Shown here: in pieces, positions 11,341 to 24,499 of the stretch
Layout: every line of letters begins with the position of its first letter
Position numbering within the stretch: position 1 is the stretch's first letter
Origin: Polytrichum commune
Lineage: Eukaryota; Streptophyta; Polytrichopsida; Polytrichales; Polytrichaceae
Direction of reading: 5' to 3'
DNA: 64,000 bases
Assembly: GCA_950295325.1 (NCBI GenBank)
Contig: OX485808.1
Location: 25,936,527 to 26,000,526 of the forward strand
Program-made: the position numbers and the translations under genes
The notes under the pieces: generated by a model
Database searches by the model: none
Seen by the model: the letters and a program-made list of their open reading frames with translations, nothing else
Told to the model about the DNA's origin: nothing

Positions 11341-13818
11341 TCGCTGCTACTGCGGTGACCAGGGCCTGCCGGGGTCCTCCTGGCTATGGCGTATGCCCTG
11401 CCGTGCACCCGGCTATGGCCATGGCCATCCACAAGCGCCAATAATAATAACCATCACCAAACGGAACGCTCGGTACGCCAAAACCTCCAAACCTTGCGCA
11501 CATCCTGCACCAGCACTGTCTCCACATTCATATTCGACGTACAATGCGATCAATCAATCTCAACAGCAGCTAGCTTAGGTTCACTAGTCGAACGGGGCAA
11601 GCAAAGGCAAGGGCACCTCTAAGGTTCGTAGCCTTCGCCGATTTTCATCGCTTTTAAGTATAACCTTATCAATTCATGATTTCCGCTAGTGGTTTATTTA
11701 ATATTTATTTAATTATTTTTTCAATTATTTTGGTCTGTTCCTCGAGGGAGGTCGGAAGTCGGGAGCTGGACTCTGTTGTCGGAATTGTGCAGTGGAGGTG
11801 TGAGAGGGGTTATTAGGTCCTTCTTTTCGGAAATTTTCTTGTTCAAGATGTGCTGATGACATTTTCTTTCTCGCGGTAAGGTATGTTATGTTGTTGAAGG
11901 TGCTTATAGCGTCTTCTTGTCATCTTGCTATCTCATTATCTCTTCTGTAGCAATGCTTTGAGATTCACGCGTCGGTCAGTATCGTGATGGAAATGTGGTA
12001 GAGGTTTGTAAAGCATTGGATATGACACGAATGAATTTCCAAGAAGATGCAGCGAAGCGACTTGGTGTAGGTGTAATAGTGCAGATAGAATAGTGTAGTG
12101 CCGCAGAGTGCTTTGTCTGTGTGAAAATTTTGCGATCGTCAGGCTCGAGGTTTTCTTGCTTATAACTAATGTTCATTGCACTGCGTATGTGAATTTCTAT
12201 CGAGTTTAGTATGTGGGGGATGGAATTTTCATTTGCAACGTACAAGAAGGTATAACGGGAGAAAGACTCTGAAACTGAATAATGTCGAAATCCAGCTGTC
12301 TTTAATTATCTTTTTGCAGGCATTTTGCCTTGACTTTTGTCATTTACACACCGGGATTATAGAAGATTAGGGAGGAAACTCCTTCCAGTTAGGATCGTCG
12401 GTAACAGACTCCGGTGAAGTAGATCGCACAGAAAGATGACATAAGGAAAGGCGCTGTGCTATTGCGAGGGTTAGTATAGTTAACATTAGTATGAATAGTT
12501 AGTACTCTTGTGCAAAGGGACAGCTGATTGGATTAGGTGGACACTTTAATGCTAGACCAAGGCATTGCTAACTCTCCCTCATCGTGTAGTTTTTGGTTCA
12601 ATGATGTGTTCACAATTGTGGGAACTTTTGGGTAACCGAGCTTGTTTTTCCTTAAACTTAATGAGTGCAGTCTAGAGAGGGGCCAACTCTTTAATGTTGT
12701 AAAGGATGAGTCTGAGTTCGATGCTTCGTCATCAGGGTTTCGATTTCCTTTTTTATTCTGATGAACAGTATAGGGTTTATTAGAGTTATGTGCCTGCATT
12801 TAATCAGCTCTGATATCCAATGCTAGACTAAGACATTGCTAACTCTTCCTGGCTCATTCTATAGTTTTTGTTTCAATGATGTGTTCTCAATTGTGAGAGC
12901 TTTTCAATATTTACACTTTCCTTAAAATTACGATTGCAGTCGGGAGAGGTGCCAGCTCTTGAATGTTCTAAAAGACGAGTTCTAGATTTGGATGCTTTAT
13001 CATCAGGGCTTCAATTTCTTTGTTTATTCTGTTGTTCAGTGTAGGATCAAATAGAATTATGTGCCTACATTTAATTAGCTTGACATGGTTGTAGTTATTT
13101 AATCCCCTCTATATATTTGCAACTAATTTAGATGATGTACAGAGATGGGGTTATTCATCAGGGAGACCTCGCATTACTGGGTCATGTTTTGAGCAGTTTC
13201 TGTTATAGTGGACATTTGATGTAATGTAGTGCTAATCATATTTGGTGTAGTATGGACATTTGTAAGCTGGAATGGATGGTTTTACACCTCCCTCTTATTG
13301 CTAAGGAGTCTATAAAAGTCCCCTAGAAAGTTTCTTAGAGTTTGTAAACTTTTTGTTGTTCAAATGGAAACAAGTAAACATTGTTCACTTGGTTGAAAGT
13401 GATTTGGTGGTAAATTTATCAATAAATTTTGTTAATAATCTCACTTCTTCAGTTATATTTTGTGGGATAGGCTTTGCCACACACAGCAGGTCATCGGTTG
13501 GTATATTCCTATGTGAAATCCTATAAGTGACGTGCTTGTGCCACTTGTCACTGAAATGGAAACAGCATCTGTAATTCACCATCAAATGTTTTAATCTAGT
13601 TTTGATGTAGCAGCCCAAGAAGATATTCTTGTCATTCAGAGTATCGAATTTTCTGATTGGTTGTGGATACTATGGAGCTTTGGGAGATGTCCTTCAAGTT
13701 TTTACATGCATATGGTGACTATGCATTTTCTATTGTGGATATGTGGTGCTTCTTGTATCATCTTATTGCGTATACTGATCTGCCACCATGTCAATCATCT
13801 CTGCAGAAAGAAGCTACA
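11341..13818 (+). promoter_or_regulatory. Probable promoter and untranslated leader of the WD40 gene
   Basis: A GC-richer, CpG-containing patch at about 11,330-11,640 contrasts with its AT-rich surroundings. It could hold the transcription start and a first non-coding exon, with AAG|GTTCGT near 11,622 a possible splice donor. CTCTGCAG at 13,799-13,806, 12 bases before the ATG, is a good acceptor for a leader intron. Short ATG frames in the patch could be upstream ORFs. All of this is inference; no transcript evidence is available. Confidence 0.35.
12548..13083. repeat. Tandem duplication, about 270 bases, two copies
   Basis: AATGCTAGAC starts both copies (12,548 and 12,819). Shared text continues through ATTGCTAACTCT, TTTCAATGATGTGTTC, CATCAGGG and TTATGTGCCT. 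The copies are roughly 80% alike by eye. They lie inside the putative leader intron of the WD40 gene. Confidence 0.85.
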
Positions 13819-16800
13819 ATGGATAGTGACTTTCAAACCGGACCCTCTCCGCACCCTGGTAAGAAGAAGCGGAGAAGAGATCGAAACAGTGTTGGAGATC
13901 CAAATCTTGCAAATCGAGGAAAGCCAATATCTGAGAAGTGGAAACCGGTGTGGATTTGGTTGCAATCATTGGAACGCAAAGAGGTTGTTGAATCAGGGGA
14001 AATTCTTGCCTGGTTAGACAATAACCCAGGCTATGCTTCAGAAATTAGAAAGCAACATACCCCTGGAGTTTTAGTTGCCTATGTCCAGAAGTGTCATCAG
14101 AGGTTGATATCTGGCCGTTATACCAAAATAGAGGACAGTAAGGTATTGCTTCTCAACCCCTAGCTATCAATGTGTGTGTTGATAAATAGCAGGGCTGGAG
14201 CTCTTTAGCCAAGGATTGATGCCATAGTGCTGGAGTTGTGAAAGAGAATTCACTGATAGGTTACAATTGCATACAGACAGATCAATGTTTGGTTCCTGCA
14301 GACCTACTATCCTTTCTCAGTGACATTGTTGGTAAGTCTTGTCTAGAATGTGGAACATGTACCGTGGTGTAGGCCAATTCCACTTGGCTTGGGTTAGAGC
14401 ACTGATGATCCTGGACAACAGATTTTATTGTCATCACTGAGAAATTTTCAATAAATTGTCCATGTGAGATTTAATATTATAATCAATTATCCTCATAAGG
14501 GGATGTTAATGGTTGCAGGGTCGAGGTTCTCCGTCAGAGCTTCCCACCAACGTCCAGCTTCCACGTGGTCTATTTGACTTAAAAGCTGTTAAAAGTGGCT
14601 CAGAAGTACAGAAAGATCTCCACCAGGTTCAATGGAGCCAACAGTTGGTACAGAATTCATTGCTACCTTCAAAGGCTGCCATTAATGAACATGGAGATGG
14701 TGAGTATGCTTATCCTGCATGAGGCCTCCCCATGCATCTGCTCATACGTGATCTTTGAAATGTCATCAAAGGTAACTTAGTATTTCCCAGAAAAAAAATT
14801 GTATGGATAAAATATGTTAAACTTCTTTATTCCCATCATTTTCCACTGGTTAATATGAGTGTCTGTTGGATTAGGCACACTTTGTAGAAGTATAGAAGTT
14901 CGGAATGTTGCCTTACCTCCCTTTCTATGGCTCCTTTGTCCTTCCTGATGTGGAATTGTCTATAAGATTGAACATAGCAATCATCTGTAATACAATACCT
15001 TCAAGCCACTTCAAGAAGTATTCAAAGCCTTCCAGTACAATACAGTCAGAAATGTGCTTATGTGCATGTGTCAGGTCTTATAGGTTTTTACGTGTGCAGA
15101 TAAGCTAGATGAAGCAAGTGTTCTTGATGCACAAACCTGGAGGGAGCAATGGCAGACTCTTTTGGACATCAAGAAAAGTGACTCTGAGGTACAAAGAATC
15201 CTTTCTTCAAACTCTTGAAGGGATATGCTAGGCAGTAGTATGAGAGCCTGTTGTGTGGCTTTTCTGCTTTACTCTAATACATGTTCTGTCATATTTGACA
15301 TCATGCAGTGTAACTGGATATAGATTCCATTCAAGACGTCTGGAGAGAGCTTTAAGCACCAGACTGCCGGAGCTTGATACATTGATTTCAGATACTCGTT
15401 GTTTGCATTTTGTGTTTGTTTGCAGTGTCCTACACAGGTGGATGTACAGACAGAGGTCCAGGTTGAGCGACAGCATCAAGGGACTAGTCCATATCCTAAG
15501 AGATCTAAACAGCCACGGTCCTATTATAGCCCAGGCAAGAAATATATTCTCTGATAAAGTTGTTGAGGATTCAATTTAGAGAGCCTATGGAAAGTTTGTG
15601 CCAGGCATAGTGGATGTAAGTCTTTAAGGTTATATTGACTGGTGAGATCATATTCATTTGGCAAGGTCTGGGTTCACCTGACAATTTCTGAAACTTTGTG
15701 TGGACATGTTCTCAATGGTACTATATTTGGTTACTATTGGTGTGATTCTGAAGTGACAAGGGAATTCTGGTTGTACAGAACCTCCAGATAAGGCGGTACT
15801 TACACACAGGGACAAAGTGTCAAATGTGGAGCCACTGGATGAAATGGACACAATCAGCAGATTCGAATTGTAGGTATTCAGAACGTTCTTTGAGTAAAAT
15901 ATTTGGCTTCTGTATTATTCTGTGTCCAAGAAAACGGTGAACATGCATTATATAGCTTTTCAGTGAACTTGGATACGAACTGGTTCGCTGAACACTCCTG
16001 TACCCAGATTTATGAATGGTAGTGCTGAACTGGACCTTCTTGGGTTCCTTCTGTCTGGATAACCTACTGTCTCTGCAGTGGTGTACATTCATTTGATTTT
16101 TTATTTGGGTCAATTGTAAGGATATATGCTAATGATGTGATTCTCTGGAACTGCTAAACCATGAGAACTTTAGTCATGTTGATAAGAATTATAGTAAGGT
16201 TACAATGATCTGGTGCAGGATAGTGAATCTAGAGATGCGGTTGAAAGAGATAGTTTCAAAATGCAAAGAGCAAACCACTGAGGCCTATGCAATGAGTAGA
16301 ACAGAGAAGCATAAGCAGGTTGGTGCTCACGATACTGGGAAAAGGAATCGAGAAGAGTCAGACACACCAGTAAATGCCTGGGCCTTTTCTGAGGCTACAA
16401 CAGGTACTGGAAAAACGACCTTGTAAATGGAAGTTTGTGTTTTCTTTCATAGAATTTTTTTAGTGTGTACCTGATGTATTTAAAGTCTAAGATGTGTACC
16501 TTACAAAATGGGTTGTATCCTGGATTTGAATGAAATTGGGGTTAAGTTACAAAAGCTTCTTGCTGCCAAGTATGCTCCTATTGGTGGTCCTTACTCGATT
16601 AGGTTAGCCAAATTTTCAGTATAAATCACCATATACAAGGTGTTTGAATAAGTTTGAGAAAACAATTTCATGTATTCTTTTTGTTGTATTTTGTCAGATC
16701 TCAATATCTGATCTTATCATATCTGTCTGAACTCATTCCCTATTTTAAACGAAATCCATAGTTCTACCATAAATATCTGTAATAGTTGATCATTCTATAC

Positions 16801-19800
16801 TTAGTTTTTCAGATTTGGTGATGTTCAATGCTAATCCTGGAAGTTCTGATCCTTTGTACATATATTCTTATTGTTCTGACCTTCAATTGAAAAACTCTGA
16901 ACAAAGTAACCTGAATAAGCTAGACAACTTTTAGCAGCCCTGAAGAAGTTTAATTTTTCTCCTTCTTGGTAGGTTTTCTCCACTTGAGCGTTGCCCTACA
17001 TTTACAAATTTGGCTCAAATGGGTCAATGGCAGAAAACTCGATGATCTTACAATCCAGTGTTTGAAGACCTCACTGCAGGAAATGGGAATGTAGCACCGA
17101 GTGTTGTGGAATCTCTAACAGAGCGAGAGCAGGGAGCTAATTCAGGAGCTGTTGCATATCGACCTAATGAGATAGGTAGTCGTGGGAAGAGGTGGACCAC
17201 TGTCCTTAATGGTAGGGTTGAAAATTATTGATCACTATGGCAACGCATATTTGTCTTGTCCACATCAATTCCGAGTTTGAATGACATTATGTTGGATTGT
17301 TTTTGGTCATAAGTTGCCAGTGTCCCTGAAATTTTAAAAATGTATGATCCAAATGCCTCTTTTCTAATTCTGGACGTTTTCCAGTGCTTGACTATATAGG
17401 ATGTATCAATAGTGACTCACTATAGGAGTTTTCTGCTCAGGATCTGTTGTGGGCTGATCATGGGATCATCTTTCTAGGAAAGGGGAAGGTGGCTTCCAAG
17501 GTTCTTTAGAATTCTGGAGCTCTAAGTATTTGAATATACTTTGCAGGGTGGGACTCACTTGGGAAGCAAAGATTAGGGCCAACAAATTGGTTACAAAATC
17601 GAGCTTATTCTTCTTGGGTGTCAAGCTGGTGTGCCTACACTTCCAGCAGTGCTATTGCTCACCCATTAGGTGGCACACGAACGGATGTGAGATTGCATGC
17701 CTTCTTGCACGTCTAGGTTACATTTGTAAAGGTTTTTAATTGCACTTCATTGAGTTCCACTCTTCTTGCTTGTATTGTGCTCACAGGAATATTTGTCAAT
17801 TTGTAGTACCAGTATGCTTTCCTTTTCTGCTCTTGCAACTGCCTTTTTCAATTGTCTTTTGATTGCATCCCATATTTTCCTCCTCGCTGAACTTCAATGT
17901 TCTTATACCATCGCCTCTACTGTTTTCAAGTGTTTTAAAAGTGTTTAATAACAAGATTCTTATGCATATTAGCGTTATTTCTTACAACACTGTACTTTTG
18001 GTCTTGGGGGGCATACAATTGTGGTCTTCAGCAAGGGATTCAGAAAGTGCTTGATGTGCGATTCCATCCAGGTGGAGATCCGCTATTGGTTGTCAGCTGC
18101 AATGAGGTCTGTTATTCTACAAAGGAAGTATCTCTTCTTTGGATCTCTTTAATATGACTGTTGGGCATTCGTCTTTCCAAGATGGCCTGCCCAACAGTTT
18201 CATGGTTGTCAAATGGCTATTTGTTACATTGCCAATGTGTTTTGGAGTGACAACACTGAAAAACGATTGTCAGCTTTTCATTGTGTATCCTATTCCAGTA
18301 CTGCATGTCTTTTTGTACTTTCCGGTGAGCCTGACAGGTGAATGCTGTGGACTGCAGCCTCCAAATGAGTTGATGCTGTATAGTCTTGAAAGTGGACGAG
18401 GAAAGCAGTTGATTGGACACAACACTCAGGTTTCTTGGATGTTCCTTGAGTTTCTCCTGCAATTCTGCACAGAGATTTGTTCTCTAGATTTATCTTGAAT
18501 TTTGTAAAAAATCCGTCCTGCTATGTATGTATACCCTAGCTTTAATTCACAGTTTTAGAAAATTCTATTGGTTGTTGTTAGTCTGTGGTACCAAGTTTCC
18601 TGACTCATATGAGGCTACCGTGAGCAGTTTTTGAGGTGCCGGTAGCTAATAATTTTGCTTCTATTCCAGATTCAGGCAGTTGAGTTTGCATTAGGAGGAG
18701 AATGTGTTGTCTCATGCGCCAGTAACATAGTCAAGGTATGTCTATGAAGTTATGCCCCAGTTTACAGACCATAATAATGGAGGATGCTTAGATAATGGGC
18801 ATTGTTTTGGTACTTGTCATCTATTCAATGCATTTCAAGGTGAGATACTTGTTACGATGCTTCTATGGTATATATAATTACTTTCTGCATTTCTTCTCCT
18901 GTGTTATAGGTGTGGGACTCATCATCAGGTACATGCCTGCACACATTAGGGCCTGGATCAGATGATGGATCTGTAGGGCATAAGAAGAAAATTAGTGCAA
19001 TGACTGTCAATCAGCTCCAACCTTGTAAGCATCTTGCTCTTGCTGGCGATAGTATCTGTGCTTATTGGTATTAGTTGTAAGTTGCTGATGCAAGTTTATT
19101 TAGCATCTACTTGTTCCAGTGAATCAAAACTTTCCCATATTGAATATGCCAGGACATGTATGCTTATAGGTCTTGCAGCAACAAGTGGAGGAGAGGGTGA
19201 CAACCAAATTCTGCTTTGGAACGTCCAGAGTGGTCAACTTGCCTCAGATCTCAATCTTGGTTACAGGTCGGTGTTTGAATTCATATTTATTTCCTTTTAA
19301 GGATCTAGTTTTGCTTGCCACTTTTGAAGCCTCTGATAATACTCTCTTGTAAAAATTTAACATGTCACCATGCTTTCATATCCCAACAGTGATTGATTTT
19401 GTCCTTGACATTTACCAGAGTCCATAGTTCTCTGTTGGTTTTGCTTGGTTTAACAGACATTGTATTAACTGATTTATGACTATGTGGATGGCAGACGGGA
19501 AGAGACAGACCTCTTATCAATGGATGCGCTTAAGTTCTGCAATGAGAAGTACCTCATATGTGGAAGTGATTCACCAGGTGGTAAACCAGCAATTGTGCAG
19601 ATTTGGGACATTGATGCCACCACTAATTTGTCAACCTTCCCTGCCCATGACACTGTAAGTCGCCTATTTGTATTGATTGGTAATGTGACCTGGTATGAAA
19701 GATGCATTTCATTCAGTCTTTCACATCATGAATCTTTGTTTACCAATCATATGTCGAACAGAATTGGTCAGATGTTTTCCAAACATTGGTTTGTTAAGAC

Positions 19801-22413
19801 TTTGCTAAAGGAATTTAGACTCCTGGTTTGATTACAATTCATCTGATTGCAGTATATCACGTGTTTGGAAACGAATGGATCCACCATCATCACAGGTAAA
19901 ATTTCTCTTGACATCACTTTTTCACTTAAGTAGGATCTCCAGCTTTTGATATCCAACCACACATGGTTCAGCTGTCTGTAATTTTGCAAAAGTAGAATCT
20001 AAAATGGTCTTGATCGGATTTTACACATAGCAAAGTGTACACTGTGTTGCTGCTTATTTTGACCTTTTTTTCTTCCTTCTCAGCTTAATCAGTGACAGCG
20101 GACAAAAGCATTCTGAATAATGTGAAAATTATCTGCCTGAATCAAAAGTGGAAGCAACGTAGAGCAAACATCAAAAAGGAGTTAATGATTCCAGGTGCCA
20201 GGGAGTGATACACGTATTGCTTAAAAGTCCTATAATACATGAGAAGAACAAGATTTAAGTACTTCTCCATCATCCATATCTAAACCATAACTTTGGCTTT
20301 GGTGAAAAAGGTGCTGGAGATGGGAGTGTTGGATTGTTTGATATGAGAACTGGTGGTAGCATTGCCCGTTTGCCACTGAGTTCATCTTGGGAGGTGAGCT
20401 ACATGCCATCCCTCCTAGAAGAGCTTTGGATATGGATCCTAGTTGTGTCTGTTGAACTTAAGGAAAAAAAAAGTATGTGTATTTTGTGTATTGGAGGTTT
20501 GACATTAATCATTAATTCCTAACTGAAATGTTCAATCCTTCATGGAGTGTTCACTGCTTAAGCAAGTTCAACAGCAATACCAGGATGACATATTCTGTTT
20601 TGCATTTGGCAATGCAAGAGGAACCCTCTGCCTGAATAAAATAGTCTAGCTAAGCAGAATGAAAGTCTAGCTAAGTACATATGTTTTGGACTCTTGTCTC
20701 TGAAGTTATTATTAAATAAGCTGTGCTAAGGAGCTCTGTTGTGTTGTGGCAGGTGACATCTGTCTCATTCAGTGCATGTGGGACTTATTTTCAAGCCTCC
20801 TGCACTGGAAACTGCACCTTCATCTGGGATACACGAATGATGCCCTTGGAGTCAGGGTCTAAATGTGTTGAGCACCCTCCACCACTAGCTCAGGAAAAAT
20901 CTTTTCGAGCCCTTCATCATCTTAGCCATGGTGACCCAATGCCCACATCAGATAATTCCTTCCAAGTGCCTGGGTATGTTCAGTTGAATATTGTGAATAT
21001 GGGTGTGGTTTCTTACATATTTCTATGGTCATCTTTGATGATGAAGAATATAAAACTGGTTGATGAGTGTTCTTTTTGAGAATTGGTTTGTCCTTCATTC
21101 TTCATATCTCTAAAATTTGACAATTTTGGTTCATTTACACGAGTTTAGAAACCATCTTAGAGCATCAAACCCTTCTTTGTCAGATCCTACAGTGGTACAA
21201 ATTAGAATCAAGACTGTTGATGTTGATCAGAGGCATAGTATAGTGCCTTATGGTATGGTCTTTAAGTTGAAATCTAGCAGCCTGCATGTTGTGATGAAAT
21301 AGTTGTCGTCCTACTACTACAAGATATGATCAACTGAGTTCTCAACATTGTTCTGATTTATTGTTGCTCGTGCTTGTAGTTATGTAGACAATGGAGATCA
21401 AGGTGTGAACGATGCACGATGGTTCCAAGGTGAAGCCATACTTGTGACTGCCAGTGGGACCGGCAGGTGACCAGATTAAACCTCTAATGCACAGTAGCGT
21501 ATCTCCATATATTCTCTGATTAAACACTTCTTGATGCACATCTATATACACAATCTGATAATTTTTTTCACATATGAGTAAGCTTCTTGCTCCTTCCATA
21601 TGATGTTAGGACCTTAAACACTGACATTGTTGGTTGTGATTGTTGTGCAGTCTTACAATGTGGGATCCAACCTTGGGGCAGCCATGTGTGCAACAAATCA
21701 CGAGTCATTCTCGTTGTATCAACACGGTTAGTGTATAGTCACAATTTATTCAGCTCTATATAAATCACAAGGAGGGTCTTTATACATCTTTGACTTGAGA
21801 ATCCAATTATTCGGACACCTGATTTGACCTTAACAAACCAATCCAGATCGTCAGTTTCCACAGTCTTCACTTGTCAATTTGAAAAAGGAAATAAGTACTT
21901 TGACTAGAGATTTTAAAGTTGGGAGTTGTTTGTCAGGGAGGGGATGCAAATGACGTTATCCTGAAAGTAATGTTGTTTGGAATTGGACTGCATGCAGGTG
22001 GCTGTATCACCTAAGGATCAATTCATCTGCACAGGAGGGGATGACCAAAAAGTGGTAAGTCTTTGGTCCAGTGATATTGGTTGTAGCCAAATGTTGAATC
22101 TCATTGCTTAAATGTTGATTCTCATGCCCTTAGTGCATACATACAACCTATCCCTTCAATGTCCGATGTTTCTGGTGCTGCTATGTCTACTAAAGTGATG
22201 TATAAGTAGGCAATTTGCATCAGATTCATCAAGATATGCTGTCCTGATTGAAACACCCTCTCATTGACGTGAGTTCTGTGTCTGTTGCTTTTATTCAACA
22301 AAAATATGATTTGTATTGTGCAGGTTTTGTACCAGAACATACAAAACCAGTCATGCCCTCGTTGGCGGCTAACACACCCTCTATGTGATAACGTAATCTC
22401 AACAGCAGGGTAG
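13819..22413 (+). CDS. WD40-repeat protein, 21 exons
   Basis: Exons: 13819-14142, 14519-14699, 15100-15188, 15426-15534, 15779-15869, 16219-16403, 17080-17211, 17547-17710, 18032-18106, 18358-18429, 18670-18735, 18910-19024, 19170-19266, 19495-19654, 19853-19895, 20311-20393, 20753-20973, 21380-21466, 21651-21726, 21998-22054, 22324-22413. All phases join, giving 838 residues. The first 110 residues hold a basic patch (KKKRRRDR, about 15-22, a possible nuclear signal) and a folded-looking segment (KPVWIWLQSLERKEVV). Residues 110-370 are polar and variable. From about 420 a WD40 propeller follows, with VWDSSSGTC, LLWNVQSGQ, QIWDIDATT, GLFDMRTGG, FIWDTRM and LTMWDPTLG marking blades. Such propellers are usually scaffolds for protein complexes; the partner is unknown. 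Intron 4 has a GC donor (15,535). The donor after exon 8 (CAC|GTCTAG) is weak. Exons 6 and 7 have longer alternatives containing a stop. I cannot name the family member. Confidence 0.85.
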
Positions 22414-23829
22414 AAAGTTGAGTGACAGATCAAGCTAGTGTAGTTTTTTGGTTGGAGGTCAAATCTGATGACTTGCTCAGGCTCTGCAAAACTTCGACAT
22501 TTGTTAGCAGAATTCATCAACTTTAAGTGGAGTCAACAAGCAGATGCTCGTCTCACAGTGAGTATCTGTTGGAGTGGCCAAAGATTCTCCAGCCAAAGTT
22601 ATGAGATTAGTCTTTTGCTGTCAAATGCTCAAGGAAAACATTTTGGAGGCAATGAAGACATACTTCCTTAAATATGTAAAGCACTCCACCTATCTGCGCC
22701 TCTGTTCTCATCATCAGTACACTGTTCATGGTATTTGGTGTCATATGCATAATAGTGTCACTTACCCTATTTTGAGGTGTATGCTAGGTTACACTAATGA
22801 CCAACAACTTAAGCGTTAGTGTCACCTCATGACACTTGCGTTCAAGTGTGCTTACTAATATCTTGGTATGATTGTGTTCAATAGTGTGATGAGGTGTATG
22901 CATGTGTTACAAATTGGTCTACAAGTTGACTAAAGTGTTTACTAATGACACTTGGCATTAGTATGTTCAAGAATATCTTCCTCTTGCATACTACAATGTA
23001 AACACATGACACATGCCATTAGTATGCTCAATAATATTTGCCCTTTGCATACTAAAACGCAAAACTATCATTGCAAGTATCCCAATATCCTATGTGAACA
23101 CCATATAACAAAGCGATCACTTAGTGAAGTTATTTATGTTGACAAGTAGTATCATATGGATAATTAGTGGACATGACACTTTGAAACTTTTGGGCATCTA
23201 GTTTAAGACCTGTGCAAATAGTGTATGTGACATTAAATACCATAAATGGTGTAGTGTGTTCAAAATGTTGAAAACTTAATATAACTAAGTATAACTTAAA
23301 CCAAAAAACCAAATATGAAAACTCTAATCTTACAACTTTTTGCATGAGAATAGGCAGTAACAATATCTCAATGTAGGGTTGCCTCAATTTGGTGTTCTTT
23401 TGCTTTGCTCAAGGGAAGTGGTAAGGGTATGTTGCCCTGATACTTATGGGCTGCCCTCTTGCTGAGTTCTAAGGAACAAATTTAAAAGTAGGGTTCTAGG
23501 GTTCTCAAAGTTTTCAATGCAATAAACTAATGAGGGAGGGGAGGTGTTGGAATAAGGTGGAGTCCATCTCCATGAAGGAAATTCAGAAGCACTTACGTTG
23601 ATTCTCAAAATTGAGTCAATCAACAAAACAACATATTTAAGGGTGCTATATTTGGAAGAGTATTGATCTTTTTGCCAAACTGTAAATTGGGTCAAATGTG
23701 CAACCAAGTTGGCCATTATCCTTTCAAATTTCAGCTTGAGTATTATAGCAACGAGACAAATCACATTAGGACATTTTCTTTTATAGTTGTGAAGGTTTTG
23801 GTGAAGGCGAATGCCCGTGAGAGCATTAC
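22414..23829. other. 3' flank of WD40 gene, then diverged repeats
   Basis: The WD40 3' untranslated region should start at 22,414; no clear polyadenylation signal was picked. From about 22,740 to 23,060 words such as 'gacacttggcattagtatgttcaa' and 'cttgcatactaxaaxgxaaa' recur two or three times at roughly 90-base spacing. The - strand 144-codon frame at 23,444-23,878 is unrecognised and partly overlaps the Tc1-like relic on the other strand. Confidence 0.4.
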
Positions 23830-24499
23830 CATAGAAGAGGTTGAATGCTAAAGTCCTATTGCAACATGGGTGTAGCACATGTGAAGTGTCAAAATTGTTG
23901 GGTATCCCTCAATCTACGTGCTCTAGGATTCATAAAGAATGTGTTCCTCATGTGCAACCTTCAAGAGGAGGGTGCCCAAGAAGCATCACCCTTGCTCAAC
24001 GATGAGTGTGTGTAAGAGGACTAGATAATGTTGTAGACCTGAGGAATGCTTTGAGTGTGCATTTGAATGTGGTAGTGAGCGCCAACACAATGAGGCGTGC
24101 ACTTCATGAAATGGGTCTTGGGTCATAAGAGAGGCAGAAGTAGCCGTTGCTCATGGCCAAGAATGTGCGTTGCAGGTTGGAATTCACTCAACATCATCAA
24201 GATTGGACTATCCATGATTGGTATAGGATGATTTTTAGGGGTGAGACTAAGATCAATCGATTTCAGTCTAATTGTCGCGCTTGGTGTTGGCCGAGGGATG
24301 GAGAATCTCAATTACAAGCTCATCATGTGAGTCAAACATGGAGGTGGTGCAATTTTTGTGTGGGGTTGTATGACTTCCCGTGGCATGGGTTACATGTGCA
24401 AGATATAGGGGACGATGACAAAAGCTCTATATCTTAGCATTCTTCAAGATGGGGTCATGAGGATAATTGCATGGTGCCATTTCAACCCTTCTTGCATTG
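23830..24499 (+). pseudogene. Tc1-like transposase relic
   Basis: Across several frames the + strand gives, in order, the N-terminal helix-turn-helix region (SKLLGIPQSTCSRIHKEC, about 23,887-23,940), SRGGCPRSITLAQR (about 23,970-24,000), the second DNA-binding segment (SANTMRRALHEMGL, about 24,080-24,120) and the start of the DDE core. The first-acid box, usually WSDETKINRF, reads FRGETKINRF (about 24,226-24,260), so the catalytic aspartate is replaced by glycine. Then come VWGCMTSRGMGYMCKI and YLSILQDGVM up to about 24,490. Several stops and frameshifts are present. The copy is interrupted at 24,500 by a small inverted-repeat element. The family call is strong; activity is excluded. Confidence 0.8.

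Noticed and set aside
15253-15579. 108-codon + strand frame
   Set aside because: It covers intron 3 and reads exon 4 of the WD40 gene in the wrong frame.
23444-23878. 144-codon - strand frame
   Set aside because: No recognisable domain; its end overlaps the Tc1-like relic on the other strand.
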